DNA of 64,000 nt from an uncultured Erysipelotrichaceae bacterium (lineage in GTDB: Bacteria; Bacillota_I; Bacilli_A; RF39; UBA660). The notes below the pieces were generated by a model that made no database searches, was not told the origin of the DNA, and saw nothing but the letters and a program-made list of their open reading frames with translations. How positions within the stretch are numbered: position 1 is the stretch's first letter; each line of letters opens with the position of its first letter. The DNA lies in NCBI GenBank assembly GCA_902785135.1, contig CACZXL010000001.1, positions 66,109-130,108 of the forward strand, in the 5' to 3' direction. Made by a program: the position numbers and the translations under genes. Positions 10,558 through 21,423 of the stretch are shown in pieces.

Positions 10558-12460
10558 AAATACAAAAAGGCTTATAAGTCCATATATAGCTATATTTATT
10601 ATAATAGCAGTTGTATTCTTTTTAAGCACAAATTATGCAGGTAAGACAAACACATTAACATATAGTGTTTTTAAACAAAAATTAGCAAAGAATAAAGTTG
10701 AAACTGTAGAAATATCACCTAGTAAAGAAAGTTCTGTTTATACTATAACTGGTAAATTAAAAGGTTATAGTAAAGGAGAAAAATATGTAGTTAAAGCTCC
10801 ATTAAGTGATGAAACATTATCAACTATTAATGGTTACCAAACAAAGAATAAGTTTGAAGTTGAATTTTCTTCAGATCCATCTTCAACATTATTTGTTAAG
10901 ATATTAAGTTGGGTTCCATATATTTTGATAGCTGGTTTTGCATTATTTTTATTAAATAAACAATTAAGTACAGCAAATAAATCTATGGATTTTGGTAAAA
11001 GTAGAGCAAAATTACAATCAGATAAAGATAAAGTAACATTTGATAATGTTGCAGGTTTAGTAGAAGAAAAAGAAGAACTAAAGGAATTAATAGATTTCTT
11101 AAAAGATCCTAAAAAGTTTACTAAAATGGGTGCAAGAATACCTAAAGGTGTACTACTTGTAGGTAATCCAGGTACAGGTAAAACTTTACTTGCTAAAGCA
11201 GTAGCAGGTGAAGCAAATGTTCCATTCTTCTTTATAAGTGGATCAGATTTCGTAGAATTATATGTAGGTATAGGTGCAAGTAGAGTTAGAGATATGTTTA
11301 GACAAGCTAAACAAAATGCACCATGTATTATATTTATAGATGAAATAGATGCTGTTGGTAGACAAAGAGGTACAGGACTTGGTGGAGGACATGATGAAAG
11401 AGAACAAACATTAAACCAATTACTTACTGAAATGGATGGCTTTGGTACAAATGAAGGTATTATTATAGTAGCTGCTACTAATAGACCAGATGTACTTGAT
11501 CCAGCATTATTAAGACCAGGAAGATTTGATAGACAAATAACTGTTTCTCTTCCAGATAAGAATGAAAGAGAAGATATATTAAAAGTTCATGCCAAAAATA
11601 AAACATTTAATGAAGCAGTTAAATTGAAACATATAGCAGAAAGAACAGTAGGCTTCTCTGGAGCTGATCTAGAAAACTTACTTAATGAAGCAGCATTATT
11701 AACTGTTAGAAGAAATAAAGATGCTATTGGTATGAGTGAACTTGATGAAGCATATGATAGAGTTATTATGGGTCCAGCTAAAAAGACTAGACAATATACT
11801 GAACATGAAAAGCAAGTTGTTGCTTATCATGAAGCAGGACATGCTGTTGTAGGAATTAAGCTTGATGGTGCAGATGATGTACAAAAAATTACTATTATTC
11901 CTAGAGGACAAGCTGGTGGATATAACTTAATGCTTCCTAAAGAAGAAAAATTCTTAGCTACTAAGAATGAATTACTAGATAAGATTAGTGGTTATCTAGG
12001 AGGAAGAGTAGCAGAAGAAATAATGTTTAAAGAAGTTACAACAGGTGCTTCTAATGACTTTGAAAAAGCTACTAAAATTGCTAGATCTATGGTTACTGAA
12101 TATGGTATGAGTGAACTTGGACCTATTCAATTAGAAGAAGAAACAGCAAGTGTATTCTTAGGTAGAGATTATAACAAGAATAAAAACTTCTCTTCGCAAG
12201 TTGCTTTCAAAATAGATGAAGAAGTAGCTAAAATAATAAATACTCAATATGATGTAGCTAAAAAGATTATTAAGGATAATAAAGATTTATTAGATTTAAT
12301 AGCTAAATCATTATTAGAAAAAGAAACTTTAACTAGAGAAGAAATAGAGTATTTAGTTGAACATAAAAAACTTCCTACTGAAGAAGACTTAATTAAAGAA
12401 AAAAAATCAAAAGAAAAGGAAGAAAAAACTAAAAAAACTAAAGAAAAAGAAGACAAATAA
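10550..12460 (+). CDS. ftsH: ATP-dependent zinc metalloprotease FtsH
   Basis: This 636-aa membrane-bound AAA+ protease has two N-terminal membrane segments around a small external domain, Walker A GNPGTGKT (205-212), a Walker B with FIDEIDA (near 264), the second region of homology, and the zinc-binding HEAGH (427-431). The C-terminal tail is very rich in Lys and Glu. Two ATGs lie in tandem; the one at 10550 is better spaced from AAGGAGG (10538-10543) than that at 10547. It degrades misfolded or tagged membrane and cytosolic proteins. Confidence 0.97.
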   Translation: MSKNTKRLISPYIAIFIIIAVVFFLSTNYAGKTNTLTYSVFKQKLAKNKVETVEISPSKESSVYTITGKLKGYSKGEKYVVKAPLSDETLSTINGYQTKNKFEVEFSSDPSSTLFVKILSWVPYILIAGFALFLLNKQLSTANKSMDFGKSRAKLQSDKDKVTFDNVAGLVEEKEELKELIDFLKDPKKFTKMGARIPKGVLLVGNPGTGKTLLAKAVAGEANVPFFFISGSDFVELYVGIGASRVRDMFRQAKQNAPCIIFIDEIDAVGRQRGTGLGGGHDEREQTLNQLLTEMDGFGTNEGIIIVAATNRPDVLDPALLRPGRFDRQITVSLPDKNEREDILKVHAKNKTFNEAVKLKHIAERTVGFSGADLENLLNEAALLTVRRNKDAIGMSELDEAYDRVIMGPAKKTRQYTEHEKQVVAYHEAGHAVVGIKLDGADDVQKITIIPRGQAGGYNLMLPKEEKFLATKNELLDKISGYLGGRVAEEIMFKEVTTGASNDFEKATKIARSMVTEYGMSELGPIQLEEETASVFLGRDYNKNKNFSSQVAFKIDEEVAKIINTQYDVAKKIIKDNKDLLDLIAKSLLEKETLTREEIEYLVEHKKLPTEEDLIKEKKSKEKEEKTKKTKEKEDK

Positions 12461-12475
12461 AATTGTCTTTTTTTC
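12450..12475 (+). terminator. ftsH terminator
   Basis: Stem AAGACAA (12450-12456) with TTGTCTT (12463-12469) then a T-tract. The ftsH stop codon lies in the loop. Confidence 0.82.
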
Positions 12476-12497
12476 TTTAAAAAATAACAAAAAATGA

Positions 12498-12526
12498 TTG
12501 ACTTTTAATAGTCAAAATGTTATATT
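12498..12526 (+). promoter_or_regulatory. promoter of the rpsL-rpsG-fusA operon
   Basis: TTGACT (12498-12503), a 17-nt spacer and TATATT (12521-12526) preceded by TG (12518-12519). The leader of about 90 nt holds an AGTTTTG/CAAAACT dyad at about 12545-12569; no terminator is seen in it. Confidence 0.75.
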
Positions 12527-12624
12527 ATTAGTGCTGATTAATTAGAGTTTTGTTTTTACGCAAAACTTTAATTTATGTCAAAAAAAGAAACACCAGGTTG
12601 TGTGTAAAGAAAGGAGTATATAAA

Positions 12625-13044
12625 ATGCCTACAATAAACCAAATAGTAAAACATGGAAGAAGTAAGAAAACAAAGAAGAGTAAATCACCAGTTTTAAATG
12701 TTAGATTAAATAGTTTAACAAAGAGAACTAGAGAATTACCATCTCCTCAAAAACGTGGAGTATGTACTCGTGTTGGTGTTACTACACCTAAGAAACCAAA
12801 CTCAGCATTAAGAAAATATGCCAGAGTTAAATTAAGCAATGGTAGAGAAATCAATGCTTATATTCCAGGTGAAGGACATAACTTACAAGAACACAGTGTT
12901 GTTCTAGTCCGTGGAGGAAGAGTTAAGGACCTTATCGGTGTTCGTTATCACATTGTTAGAGGTACATTAGATACTGCAGGAGTTAACGATAGAAAACAAG
13001 GTCGTTCAAAATATGGTGCTAAAAAACCAAAAGAAAAGAAATAA
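12625..13044 (+). CDS. rpsL: 30S ribosomal protein S12
   Basis: The 139-aa decoding-centre protein S12. The ATG at 12625 follows AAAGGAG; upstream in-frame codons back to 12550 do not look like S12. The streptomycin-site lysines are kept ([10 protein letters not shown], and RGGRVKD with Lys101). The residue that is Pro in E. coli (Pro90, in KDLPGV) is Ile104 here, encoded by ATC at 12934-12936. Changes at that proline are known to alter the streptomycin response in E. coli. The rest of the protein is standard. Confidence 0.97.
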   Translation: MPTINQIVKHGRSKKTKKSKSPVLNVRLNSLTKRTRELPSPQKRGVCTRVGVTTPKKPNSALRKYARVKLSNGREINAYIPGEGHNLQEHSVVLVRGGRVKDLIGVRYHIVRGTLDTAGVNDRKQGRSKYGAKKPKEKK

Positions 13045-13062
13045 TAAGAAAGGAGTAATTAT

Positions 13063-13537
<475 letters not shown>

Positions 13538-13548
<11 letters not shown>

Positions 13549-15610
13549 ATATTCGTTAGAAAAAACAAGAAACTTTGGAATAATGGCTCACATAGATGCT
13601 GGTAAAACAACTACTACTGAGCGTATTTTATTCCATACACATAAAATCCATAAAATAGGTGAAACACATGATGGTGAATCACAAATGGACTGGATGGCAC
13701 AAGAACAAGAAAGAGGTATAACTATTACTTCTGCAGCTACTACAGCTTTCTGGAAAGGATATAGATTAAATATTATCGATACTCCAGGACACGTAGACTT
13801 TACTGTTGAAGTTTCAAGATCTCTAAGAGTATTAGACGGTGCTGTTGCATTATTAGATGCACAAGCAGGTGTTGAACCTCAAACTGAAACAGTTTGGAGA
13901 CAAGCTAGTGAATTTAAAGTTCCAAGAATTATCTTTGGTAATAAGATGGATAAAGTTGGTGTTGATTTCAACTATACATTAAAAACTATTAAAGATAGAC
14001 TTGGTGTTAAATATGCTCCAATTGAATGGCCAATAGGTGCTGGAGATGAATTCGAAGGTATTATTGACTTAGTTACAATGAAAGCATATAAATATGATGG
14101 TAAACCAGAAGAAGAACCACAAGAAATCGAAATTCCAGCAGATTATAAAGATTTAGCTGAAGAAAAACATGCTGAATTAATTGATGCTGTTGCTGAATAC
14201 GATGACGAAATAATGGAAAAATATCTTGAAGGAACTGATTTAACAGTTGAAGAAATTAAAAAATGTATTAGAACTGGTGTTCTTGCTGCTGATTTCTTCC
14301 CAGTTATGTGTGGTACTGCATATGGTAATAAGGGTGTTAAGTTATTACTTGATGCTGTTATTGATTACTTACCAGCTCCAACAGATATTGAATCAGTTAA
14401 AGGTACAGATTTAAATGGTAATGAAATAGAAAGACATCCAAATGATAATGAACCATTCTCAGCATTAGCATTTAAAGTTATGACTGATCCATTCGTTGGT
14501 AAATTAACTTTCTTTAGAGTTTATTCTGGTCACTTATCAAGTGGTTCATATGTATTAAACTCAAGTAAAAATGAAAGAGAAAGAGTTGGAAGAATTCTTC
14601 AAATGCATGCTAACTCAAGAACAGAAATATCTGATGTTTATACAGGAGATATCGCTGCTGCAGTTGGTTTAAAGAATACAACTACTGGAAACACATTATG
14701 CGATGAAAAGAAAGCATGTATTCTTGAATCTATGGAATTCCCAGAACCAGTTATTGAATTAACTGTTGAACCTAAGTCTAAAGCAGACCAAGAAAAAATG
14801 GGTATTGCATTACAAAAACTTGCTGAAGAAGATCCAACATTTAGAGCAACTACTAACCAAGAAACTGGTCAAACTATTATCGCTGGTATGGGTGAATTAC
14901 ACTTAGATATCATCGTTGATAGAATGAAGAGAGAATTTAACGTTGAATGTAACGTTGGTGCTCCACAAGTTGCTTATAGAGAAACTATTACAAGTGCTGC
15001 TGATTGTGAAGGTAAATATATTAAACAATCTGGTGGTAGAGGACAATATGGACATGTTGTTATTAAATTCGAACCTAATAAAGATAAAGGTTATGAATTC
15101 GTTGATGCAGTTGTTGGTGGTGTAGTTCCAAGAGAATACATTCCAGTTACTGATAAAGGATTACAAGAAGCTATGGAAACTGGTATTTTAGCTGGTTATC
15201 CAATGATAGATGTTAAAGCTACATTACATGATGGATCATACCATGAGGTTGACTCATCTGAAATGGCATTTAAGATTGCTGCTTCAATGGCTTTAAAAGA
15301 AGCTAAAAATAAATGTAATCCAGTATTACTAGAACCAATCATGAACGTATCTATTACAGTTCCTGAAGAATATTTAGGAAACGTTATGGGTGACGTTACT
15401 GCTAGAAGAGGTAGACCAATGGGTCAAGAAGCTATAGGTAATGCATTAAGAATTACTGCTATGGTACCACTTTCAGAAATGTTTGGTTATGTTACTAACT
15501 TAAGAAGTAATACTCAAGGTAGAGGTACTTACCAAATGACATTTGATCATTATGAAGAAGTTCCTAAGAATATTACTGAAGAAATAATAAAGAAAAACGC
15601 TAAAAACTAG
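13538..15610 (+). CDS. fusA: elongation factor G
   Basis: The 690-aa translocation GTPase has the P-loop AHIDAGKT (17-24), DTPGH, the NKMDK specificity motif, and EF-G domains II-V through to the C-terminal YEEVPKNI region. The ATG at 13538 follows AAAGGAA. It is normally downstream of rpsG, with about 14 nt between the expected S7 stop (13523) and this start; the frameshifted S7 frame overlaps it by 11 nt. It is likely co-transcribed with rpsL and rpsG. Confidence 0.98.
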
Positions 15611-15630
15611 TGTAAATAACTGAATAATAC

Positions 15631-15659
15631 TTGAATTTTATTCAAGAATTAGATAAAAT
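15631..15659 (+). promoter_or_regulatory. tuf promoter
   Basis: TTGAAT (15631-15636), 17 nt, TAAAAT (15654-15659). The -35 also sits in a CTTGAAT/ATTCAAG hairpin that has no T-tract, so tuf may be expressed both from its own promoter and by read-through from fusA. Confidence 0.55.
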
Positions 15660-15691
15660 AATTTTGTACATTAAAAAAGGAGGAATTTTAA

Positions 15692-16876
15692 ATGGCAAAA
15701 GAAAAATTTGATCGTTCAAAACCACATGTTAACATTGGTACAATTGGACACGTTGACCATGGTAAAACTACTTTATCTGCAGCTATCTCAAAGAGACAAG
15801 CAGAAAAAGGATTGGGTCAATTTAAAGATTATGCTGAAATAGATGGAACACCTGAAGAACAACAAAGAGGTATTACTATCACAACAGCACATATCGAATA
15901 TGAAACTGAAAAGAGACACTATGCACACGTAGACTGCCCAGGACACGCTGACTATGTTAAAAACATGATCACTGGTGCTGCTCAAATGGATGGAGCTATT
16001 CTTGTTATAGCTGCTACTGATGGTGCTATGGCTCAAACAAGAGAACATATCTTACTTGCTCACCAAGTTGGTGTACCAAGAATCGTTGTATTCATCAACA
16101 AATGTGATATGGTAGACGATCCAGAAATGTTAGAATTAATTGAAATGGACGTTAGAGAATTATTAACTAAATATGGTTACGACGGAGATAATACTCCATT
16201 CGTATTTGGTTCTGCATTAAAGGCTCTTGAAGGAGATCCTAAATATGTAGAAAAGATTGATGAATTAATGGATATCGTTGATGAATATATTCCAACTCCA
16301 ACAAGAGACGTTGATAAGCCATTCTTAATGAGCATTGAAGACGTATTCACAATCACAGGTCGTGGTACAGTTGTTACTGGACGTGTTGAAAGAGGTAGAT
16401 TAAATCTTAACGAAGAAGTTGAAATCGTTGGTATTAAACCTACTCAAAAAACTGTTGCTACAGGAATTGAAATGTTCAGAAAACAATTAGACTATGCTGA
16501 AGCAGGAGATAACGCTGGTGTTCTTCTTAGAGGTATTAACAGAGAAGACGTTGAAAGAGGACAAGTTCTTGCTAAACCAGGATCAGTTACTCCACATACT
16601 GAATTTGAATGTCAAGTTTATGTATTAAATAAAGAAGAAGGTGGAAGACATACTCCATTCTTCAGTAACTATCGTCCACAATTCTATTTCAGAACTACTG
16701 ACGTTACTGGTGAAGTAACATTACCAGAAGGAACTGAAATGGTTATGCCTGGAGATAATGTATCAATGACAGTTAAATTAATTTGCCCAATTGCCTTAGA
16801 AGAAGGTACTGAATTCTCTATCAGAGAAGGCGGAAGAACTGTTGGTGCAGGTAAAGTTACTAAAATTATTAAGTAA
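15692..16876 (+). CDS. tuf: elongation factor Tu
   Basis: The 394-aa GTPase delivers aminoacyl-tRNA to the ribosome. The P-loop GHVDHGKT (19-26), DCPGHAD, NKCD and the three EF-Tu domains are intact and of normal length. The start follows a strong AAAAAGGAGG. It lies 81 nt after fusA with a probable promoter of its own, and a strong terminator follows. Confidence 0.99.
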   Translation: MAKEKFDRSKPHVNIGTIGHVDHGKTTLSAAISKRQAEKGLGQFKDYAEIDGTPEEQQRGITITTAHIEYETEKRHYAHVDCPGHADYVKNMITGAAQMDGAILVIAATDGAMAQTREHILLAHQVGVPRIVVFINKCDMVDDPEMLELIEMDVRELLTKYGYDGDNTPFVFGSALKALEGDPKYVEKIDELMDIVDEYIPTPTRDVDKPFLMSIEDVFTITGRGTVVTGRVERGRLNLNEEVEIVGIKPTQKTVATGIEMFRKQLDYAEAGDNAGVLLRGINREDVERGQVLAKPGSVTPHTEFECQVYVLNKEEGGRHTPFFSNYRPQFYFRTTDVTGEVTLPEGTEMVMPGDNVSMTVKLICPIALEEGTEFSIREGGRTVGAGKVTKIIK

Positions 16877-16888
16877 TTATAAAAAATT

Positions 16889-16915
16889 AGAAGTGATTAT
16901 ATCACTTCTTTTTTT
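16889..16915 (+). terminator. tuf terminator
   Basis: A 9-bp stem AGAAGTGAT (16889-16897) with ATCACTTCT (16901-16909), followed by a T-tract. Confidence 0.9.
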
Positions 16916-16918
16916 ATG

Positions 16919-16949
16919 TAAAAAAAAGAAGCATATTAATGCTTCTTTT
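16919..16949 (-). terminator. terminator of the FemX-like gene
   Basis: An 11-bp perfect stem (16924-16934 with 16939-16949, loop ATTA). Read on the minus strand it ends in a T-tract. It faces the tuf terminator. Confidence 0.85.
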
Positions 16950-18210
16950 ATAATACTGGTGTATTTAACCATTCTATAATAGGATTAATCTTATTATAGA
17001 TTGCTGTTTTATTCTTATTAATAACTAGTGTGAATTCACCCATATATTCCTCTATATGAGCACCAAATCCTAGTTTAAATCTAGATAAACCACCTAGTGG
17101 TGCATCCTTGCTAAAATCACCTGAAATACCGTTTAAATTAAATTTATTATATCCTTCTTTGTGATATTTTTCCATTATTTGATAAATCATGTAATGAATT
17201 GGACAATAAGATCTAAAGTTTTGATCCATACCATATATTAAGAAGAATATTTCTTTATTATATTTAACAATTGCGCAAGATGCGATTAGTTTTCCAAAAG
17301 GATTTTCTTTAAACATATTTGTCGCACTTATTATATTTTGTTTATAATTATTTAAAAGCATATCAGAATGCATTTTTCTTTTAATTATATTATTTGTATT
17401 ATTACTATTTATATTATCTTCTAATTCTTGGTTAATTGCGTTATTTCTAATTTCTTCTTCTTCATATAACTTTTTACTCATTTCTACAAACTTAGAAGAA
17501 TTAATATTGGCAAAGTATATTTCAAACATATCTTCTTTACCAAATACTTCATACATATCTAGATAATAATTAAGTTTTCTAGAATGTTTCTTTTCAACAA
17601 AATCATAGAATTGTCTAATATTTTCAGGATTTCCCTTTAATATTTCTATACCTAATTTATCTGCTTTTCTAATTTTATTTCTTTTTTCTTTATTAAATTT
17701 ATAGAATATATTATCTGTATCTCTAAATATTGATACTGCATTCCATCTAGGTTTTAAATTTTCAAAATTAAGATTAAAACCAGTATGTTCATATCCTAAA
17801 TTTATAAGATTATTATATATATCTTCGTTATCTATATCAGGAGTAACTTCTCCTTTATTATTATGTGATTTATATATTAGAATAGGATCTATTTTAACAA
17901 ACATAAAGTTTCTTCTTTTTAAATATTCTTTTAATTCGTTTGTAAATGTTTCTACTAGACTCTGATTAGTAAAATCTATTAAATATCCTCTAGGACAATA
18001 ACCCCATTTATAACCAATAAATACTTTATTTACAAGTATAAGAGTAGCCGCAACAACAGTATCAGTTTCATCCATCAAACCTAAATAATAGTCATCAAAT
18101 TGATGTCTATCCATAAGAGTACCGTATTCCGCTGTTTGATAGAAGTTTTTATATTCATATTCTTTAGCGAATTTATTAAATTCATCAGATTGTAATTCAA
18201 CTATTCTCAT
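16948..18210 (-). CDS. FemAB/FemX-type peptidoglycan aminoacyltransferase
   Basis: This 420-aa protein matches the lipid II aminoacyltransferase family (FemX/MurM), which uses aminoacyl-tRNA to add the first residues of the peptidoglycan cross-bridge. Visible family features are the early FYQTAEYG segment, the GYCPRGYLID region, an RWN motif, a Lys/Glu-rich helical insertion in the middle, and the C-terminal HYMIYQIMEKYHKEG and FKLGFGAHIEEY segments. The ATG at 18210 is preferred over a GTG at 18219 that overlaps the GGAG site. An extended -10 (TGTTATAAT, 18241 down to 18233) lies upstream. The amino acid added is not known. Confidence 0.85.
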   Translation of the reverse strand: MRIVELQSDEFNKFAKEYEYKNFYQTAEYGTLMDRHQFDDYYLGLMDETDTVVAATLILVNKVFIGYKWGYCPRGYLIDFTNQSLVETFTNELKEYLKRRNFMFVKIDPILIYKSHNNKGEVTPDIDNEDIYNNLINLGYEHTGFNLNFENLKPRWNAVSIFRDTDNIFYKFNKEKRNKIRKADKLGIEILKGNPENIRQFYDFVEKKHSRKLNYYLDMYEVFGKEDMFEIYFANINSSKFVEMSKKLYEEEEIRNNAINQELEDNINSNNTNNIIKRKMHSDMLLNNYKQNIISATNMFKENPFGKLIASCAIVKYNKEIFFLIYGMDQNFRSYCPIHYMIYQIMEKYHKEGYNKFNLNGISGDFSKDAPLGGLSRFKLGFGAHIEEYMGEFTLVINKNKTAIYNKINPIIEWLNTPVL

Positions 18211-18325
18211 ACTATTCACTCCAATTATAATTATTATAACATATTAAGTTAAAAAATGTAAAAATTATTAATTATTTTATTTAAAGTGTAAAAAAAAGAG
18301 TATAATATTTATTGGAGGTTATATT

Positions 18326-19567
18326 ATGGGTAAAATAAAAGATATTAAAGCAAGAGAAATATTAGATTCTAGAGGTAATCCTACAGTTGAAGTAGATGTT
18401 GTTTTAGATAATGGAATAGTTGGTAGAGCAGCAGTTCCTTCAGGAGCATCTACAGGAGAAAGAGAAGCTTTAGAATTAAGAGATGGAGATAAGAATAGAT
18501 TTTTAGGTAAAGGAGTTTTAAAAGCTGTTAATAATGTTAATACTGATTTAAGAGATGCATTAATAGGTTTTGAAACAGGTAAACAAAAAGAATTAGATTA
18601 TAAAATGATTGAATTAGATGGAACAGAAACTAAGTCTAAATATGGTGCGAATGCTATTTTAGGTATATCTATGGCATATTTAAAGGCATCTGCATTAGAA
18701 GAAGGAAAAAAATTACATGAATATGTATGTGATACATTTGGTGATGGAAACATGTCTGAACCTAGACCAATGATGAATATTATTAATGGTGGAGCACATG
18801 CAGATAATAAGTTAGATTTCCAAGAATATATGATTATTCCTATTAGAGATACTATTAAAGAAAGAGTAAGAGTAGGAGCAGAAGTATTCCATAATCTTAA
18901 GTCAGTATTAAAAGAAAAAGGATTAGTTACATCAGTCGGTGATGAAGGTGGTTTCGCACCAGATCTTAATTCAAATGCTGAAGGATTTGAATTAATTATG
19001 GAAGCTATTAAAAAAGCTGGATATGAACCTGGTAAAGATGTATGTATGGCAATAGATGTTGCAGCTTCTGAATTCTATGAAGATGGTAAATATAATTTAG
19101 TAGGTGAAGGTAGAAGTTTAACTACAGAAGAATTAATTGAATATTATGAAGAATTAGTTAATAAATATCCAATTATATCTATTGAAGATCCAGTAGATGA
19201 AAATGACTGGGATGGATTTAGATTAGTTACTGAAAAACTAGGCGATAGAGTTCAATTAGTAGGTGATGATTTATTCGTTACTAATAAAAAATGTCTTCAA
19301 ATGGGTATAGATAATAAGGCAGGTAACGCTATATTATTAAAAGTAAACCAAATAGGAACAATTACTGAAACATTAGAAACAATAGAACTTGCTAGAGCAA
19401 ATAACTATAAAACAGTTATATCTCATAGAAGTGGTGAAACAGAAGATACAACTATTGCTTCTTTAGCAGTAGGTTTAAATTTAGGTCAAATAAAAACAGG
19501 TTCTATGTCTAGAACAGATAGAATTTGTAAATATAACGAATTAATAAGAATAGAAGAAGAATTATAA
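18326..19567 (+). CDS. eno: enolase
   Basis: The 413-aa glycolytic enolase converts 2-phosphoglycerate to phosphoenolpyruvate. It has the [15 protein letters not shown] start, the [13 protein letters not shown] loop, the metal-binding [13 protein letters not shown] and [10 protein letters not shown] regions, and [14 protein letters not shown] near the C-terminus. It is slightly shorter than the usual 430 aa or so. A TATAAT at 18301-18306 and TTGGAGG lie upstream, so it is probably transcribed alone, divergently from the FemX-like gene. Confidence 0.98.
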   Translation: MGKIKDIKAREILDSRGNPTVEVDVVLDNGIVGRAAVPSGASTGEREALELRDGDKNRFLGKGVLKAVNNVNTDLRDALIGFETGKQKELDYKMIELDGTETKSKYGANAILGISMAYLKASALEEGKKLHEYVCDTFGDGNMSEPRPMMNIINGGAHADNKLDFQEYMIIPIRDTIKERVRVGAEVFHNLKSVLKEKGLVTSVGDEGGFAPDLNSNAEGFELIMEAIKKAGYEPGKDVCMAIDVAASEFYEDGKYNLVGEGRSLTTEELIEYYEELVNKYPIISIEDPVDENDWDGFRLVTEKLGDRVQLVGDDLFVTNKKCLQMGIDNKAGNAILLKVNQIGTITETLETIELARANNYKTVISHRSGETEDTTIASLAVGLNLGQIKTGSMSRTDRICKYNELIRIEEEL

Positions 19568-19612
19568 GAATAATATTCCATATCATAAATATACTTTAAT
19601 AAGGAGATATTT

Positions 19613-20542
19613 ATGGATGGAATATTTTTTTTATTGCTTGCGTTTTTAACTATGTTTTCAAGTATTAAACTATCTTATTATGGTGATGCATTAAGTAAAC
19701 AAACAAAACTAGGAACTGCATTAATTGGAGGTATTTTAATTGCGTCAATAACGTCTTTACCAGAATTTGTAACAAGTATATCATCAGTATTATTAAATAA
19801 TCCTTCTTTATCTTTTGGAGATATATTAGGAAGTAATATGTTTAATATTTTTGTACTTGCAATATATAATATATGGTTTTTTAATACTGATTTATTTAAG
19901 AATTCAAGTTCTAAATATAAGTATGAATGTTTTATATTATTACTTGAATATTTATTAATATATATAGGAACAAAAACTAATCTATTTGATATGACTACTA
20001 TATTACTTATTATTATGTATATTTTATATATGATAAAAGTAATAAAAGCAGAAAATGATGAAGTAAATTCTTATAAATATGTAAATAACCCATTAATAAA
20101 ATTTATTATATGCGCAATTATTCTTGTGTTCTTAAGTATTTTATTAACACTTCAAGCTGATAAAATAACTCATATGTATCCTAAAATATCATCTTCTACT
20201 ATAGGAGCGATACTTTTAGGTATAACAACATCTCTTCCTGAAGTAGTATCTACATATGCTTTAATTAAGTATGATAACACTGATATGGCAATATCTAATA
20301 TGTTAGGAAGTAATATATTTAACTTTTTAGTATTATCATTATCAGATATATTTGTAAAAAACAATCATATTTATAATTATTCAGATATATATTCTTATAC
20401 TTATTTGTTTGGAGGATTTTTAGTAACAAGTTTATTATTGATAACTATTATTAAAAAAAATAAAAATAAATATTTTTATATACTTATTTCTATTATAATG
20501 TCTTTAATTTATTTGCTTATTTGGTATTTTCAATTTAAATAA
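19613..20542 (+). CDS. CaCA-family sodium/calcium exchanger-like membrane protein
   Basis: The 309-aa protein has about ten membrane segments and two copies of the alpha-repeat of the CaCA superfamily: ITSLPEFVTS with GDILGSNMFN in the first half, and ITTSLPEVVSTYA with NMLGSNIFNFLVL in the second. These repeats form the cation-binding site in NCX-type exchangers. Calcium as the substrate is inferred from the family. It follows enolase by 45 nt behind AAGGAG. The secG promoter overlaps its end. Confidence 0.85.
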   Translation: MDGIFFLLLAFLTMFSSIKLSYYGDALSKQTKLGTALIGGILIASITSLPEFVTSISSVLLNNPSLSFGDILGSNMFNIFVLAIYNIWFFNTDLFKNSSSKYKYECFILLLEYLLIYIGTKTNLFDMTTILLIIMYILYMIKVIKAENDEVNSYKYVNNPLIKFIICAIILVFLSILLTLQADKITHMYPKISSSTIGAILLGITTSLPEVVSTYALIKYDNTDMAISNMLGSNIFNFLVLSLSDIFVKNNHIYNYSDIYSYTYLFGGFLVTSLLLITIIKKNKNKYFYILISIIMSLIYLLIWYFQFK

Positions 20543-20546
20543 AATG

Positions 20547-20555
20547 TGGTAAAAT
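20547..20555 (+). promoter_or_regulatory. secG extended -10 promoter
   Basis: TG (20547-20548) plus TAAAAT (20550-20555), 5 nt after the exchanger stop. No clear -35. Confidence 0.55.
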
Positions 20556-20580
20556 ACTAATATTGACTGGAGGAAAGAAC

Positions 20581-20799
20581 ATGGATGTAGTATTAATGGT
20601 AGTTTCAGTATTATTAATAACAGTAGTTTTATTACAAAGTGATAAATCAGAATCTGCAGGAAATATATTAATGGGCGCTAACTCAGAGTTATTTGCTGAA
20701 AGAAAAGAAAGAGGATTTGAATTATTTATAAGTCGTTTCACATTAGTTTTAGGTATTATATTTTTTGTAGTATGCTTAGTAATGTCATTAATTAAATAA
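20581..20799 (+). CDS. secG: preprotein translocase subunit SecG
   Basis: The 72-aa protein has the SecG plan: an N-terminal membrane helix (VVSVLLITVVLLQ), a short cytoplasmic loop with SAGNILMGA, and a second helix (LVLGIIFFVVCLVMSLI). It assists protein export through SecYE. The ATG at 20581 follows GGAGG. Its place ahead of rnr-smpB-ssrA is the standard Bacillota arrangement. Confidence 0.9.
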   Translation: MDVVLMVVSVLLITVVLLQSDKSESAGNILMGANSELFAERKERGFELFISRFTLVLGIIFFVVCLVMSLIK

Positions 20800-20827
20800 A
20801 AAATCTATAAAATATAGGTTTTTTTTA
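20797..20827 (+). terminator. secG terminator
   Basis: Stem of an AAAATCTATA-type arm and a TATAGGTTTT arm with one T-G pair, then a T-tract. It overlaps the secG stop. Confidence 0.75.
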
Positions 20828-20877
20828 TTTATTTTAAATAAAAGTTATACTATAATACAATTAAAGAGGGTTATATT

Positions 20878-21369
20878 ATGAGTAATAATAATGGTAAGGT
20901 TTTTAGAGAAGCAATTAAAATATTAGATTCTAGAGGTATACATAAAAATACAATTACAGCAGAGATGGAGATTGATAATCTTCAATTCAACAGATATTAT
21001 GTTGGTAGTAGAATTCCTAGCGCTGAACTAGTTAATAAAATTATAAAACGTTATGGTTTAGATTTAGAATTAATAGAAGAAGAAACTGTTAAAGAAGAAC
21101 CAATTATACTTCCAAAACAAGAAGAACCAGTTCCTCAAACAGAGCCAATTATATTAACAAAACAAGAGGAACCAGTACCTGAAAAAGAACCAGAATTTAC
21201 TTTTGATATGAATGATTTCTTAAGAAAATTTAATTCATTAAGTGATTATAATAAAAAGACTATTATAGATATGGTTGATTCACTAACAATAGTTCAAAGC
21301 TTTGATAAAGATAAAGAAGAATCTAAAGTAGTTAAACATGAACATTTAGGAATAAGATTGAAAAAATAA
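20878..21369 (+). CDS. unknown protein with Pro/Glu repeats
   Basis: I do not recognise this 163-aa protein. It has an N-terminal helical part (1-60) that could be a small DNA-binding fold, then an acidic Pro-rich tandem repeat in which EPIIL-x-KQEEPVP occurs twice at about residues 76-105, then a helical C-terminal part with a NDFLRKFNSLSDYNKKTI segment. No signal peptide or membrane helix. It has its own TATAAT (20851-20856) and terminator, and separates secG from rnr. Confidence 0.6.
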   Translation: MSNNNGKVFREAIKILDSRGIHKNTITAEMEIDNLQFNRYYVGSRIPSAELVNKIIKRYGLDLELIEEETVKEEPIILPKQEEPVPQTEPIILTKQEEPVPEKEPEFTFDMNDFLRKFNSLSDYNKKTIIDMVDSLTIVQSFDKDKEESKVVKHEHLGIRLKK

Positions 21370-21388
21370 CTTTATAGTTATTTTTTTT
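21361..21388 (+). terminator. terminator overlapping the end of the repeat protein gene
   Basis: AATAACT (21365-21371) pairs with AGTTATT (21376-21382), flanked by A- and T-tracts. The stop codon is inside the stem. Confidence 0.8.
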
Positions 21389-21423
21389 ATTTTATGATAA
21401 AATTATAGTAATGGAGGTTCAAT

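Noticed and set aside
15630-15648. Terminator between fusA and tuf
   Set aside because: The CTTGAAT/ATTCAAG hairpin has no T-tract and overlaps a good promoter.
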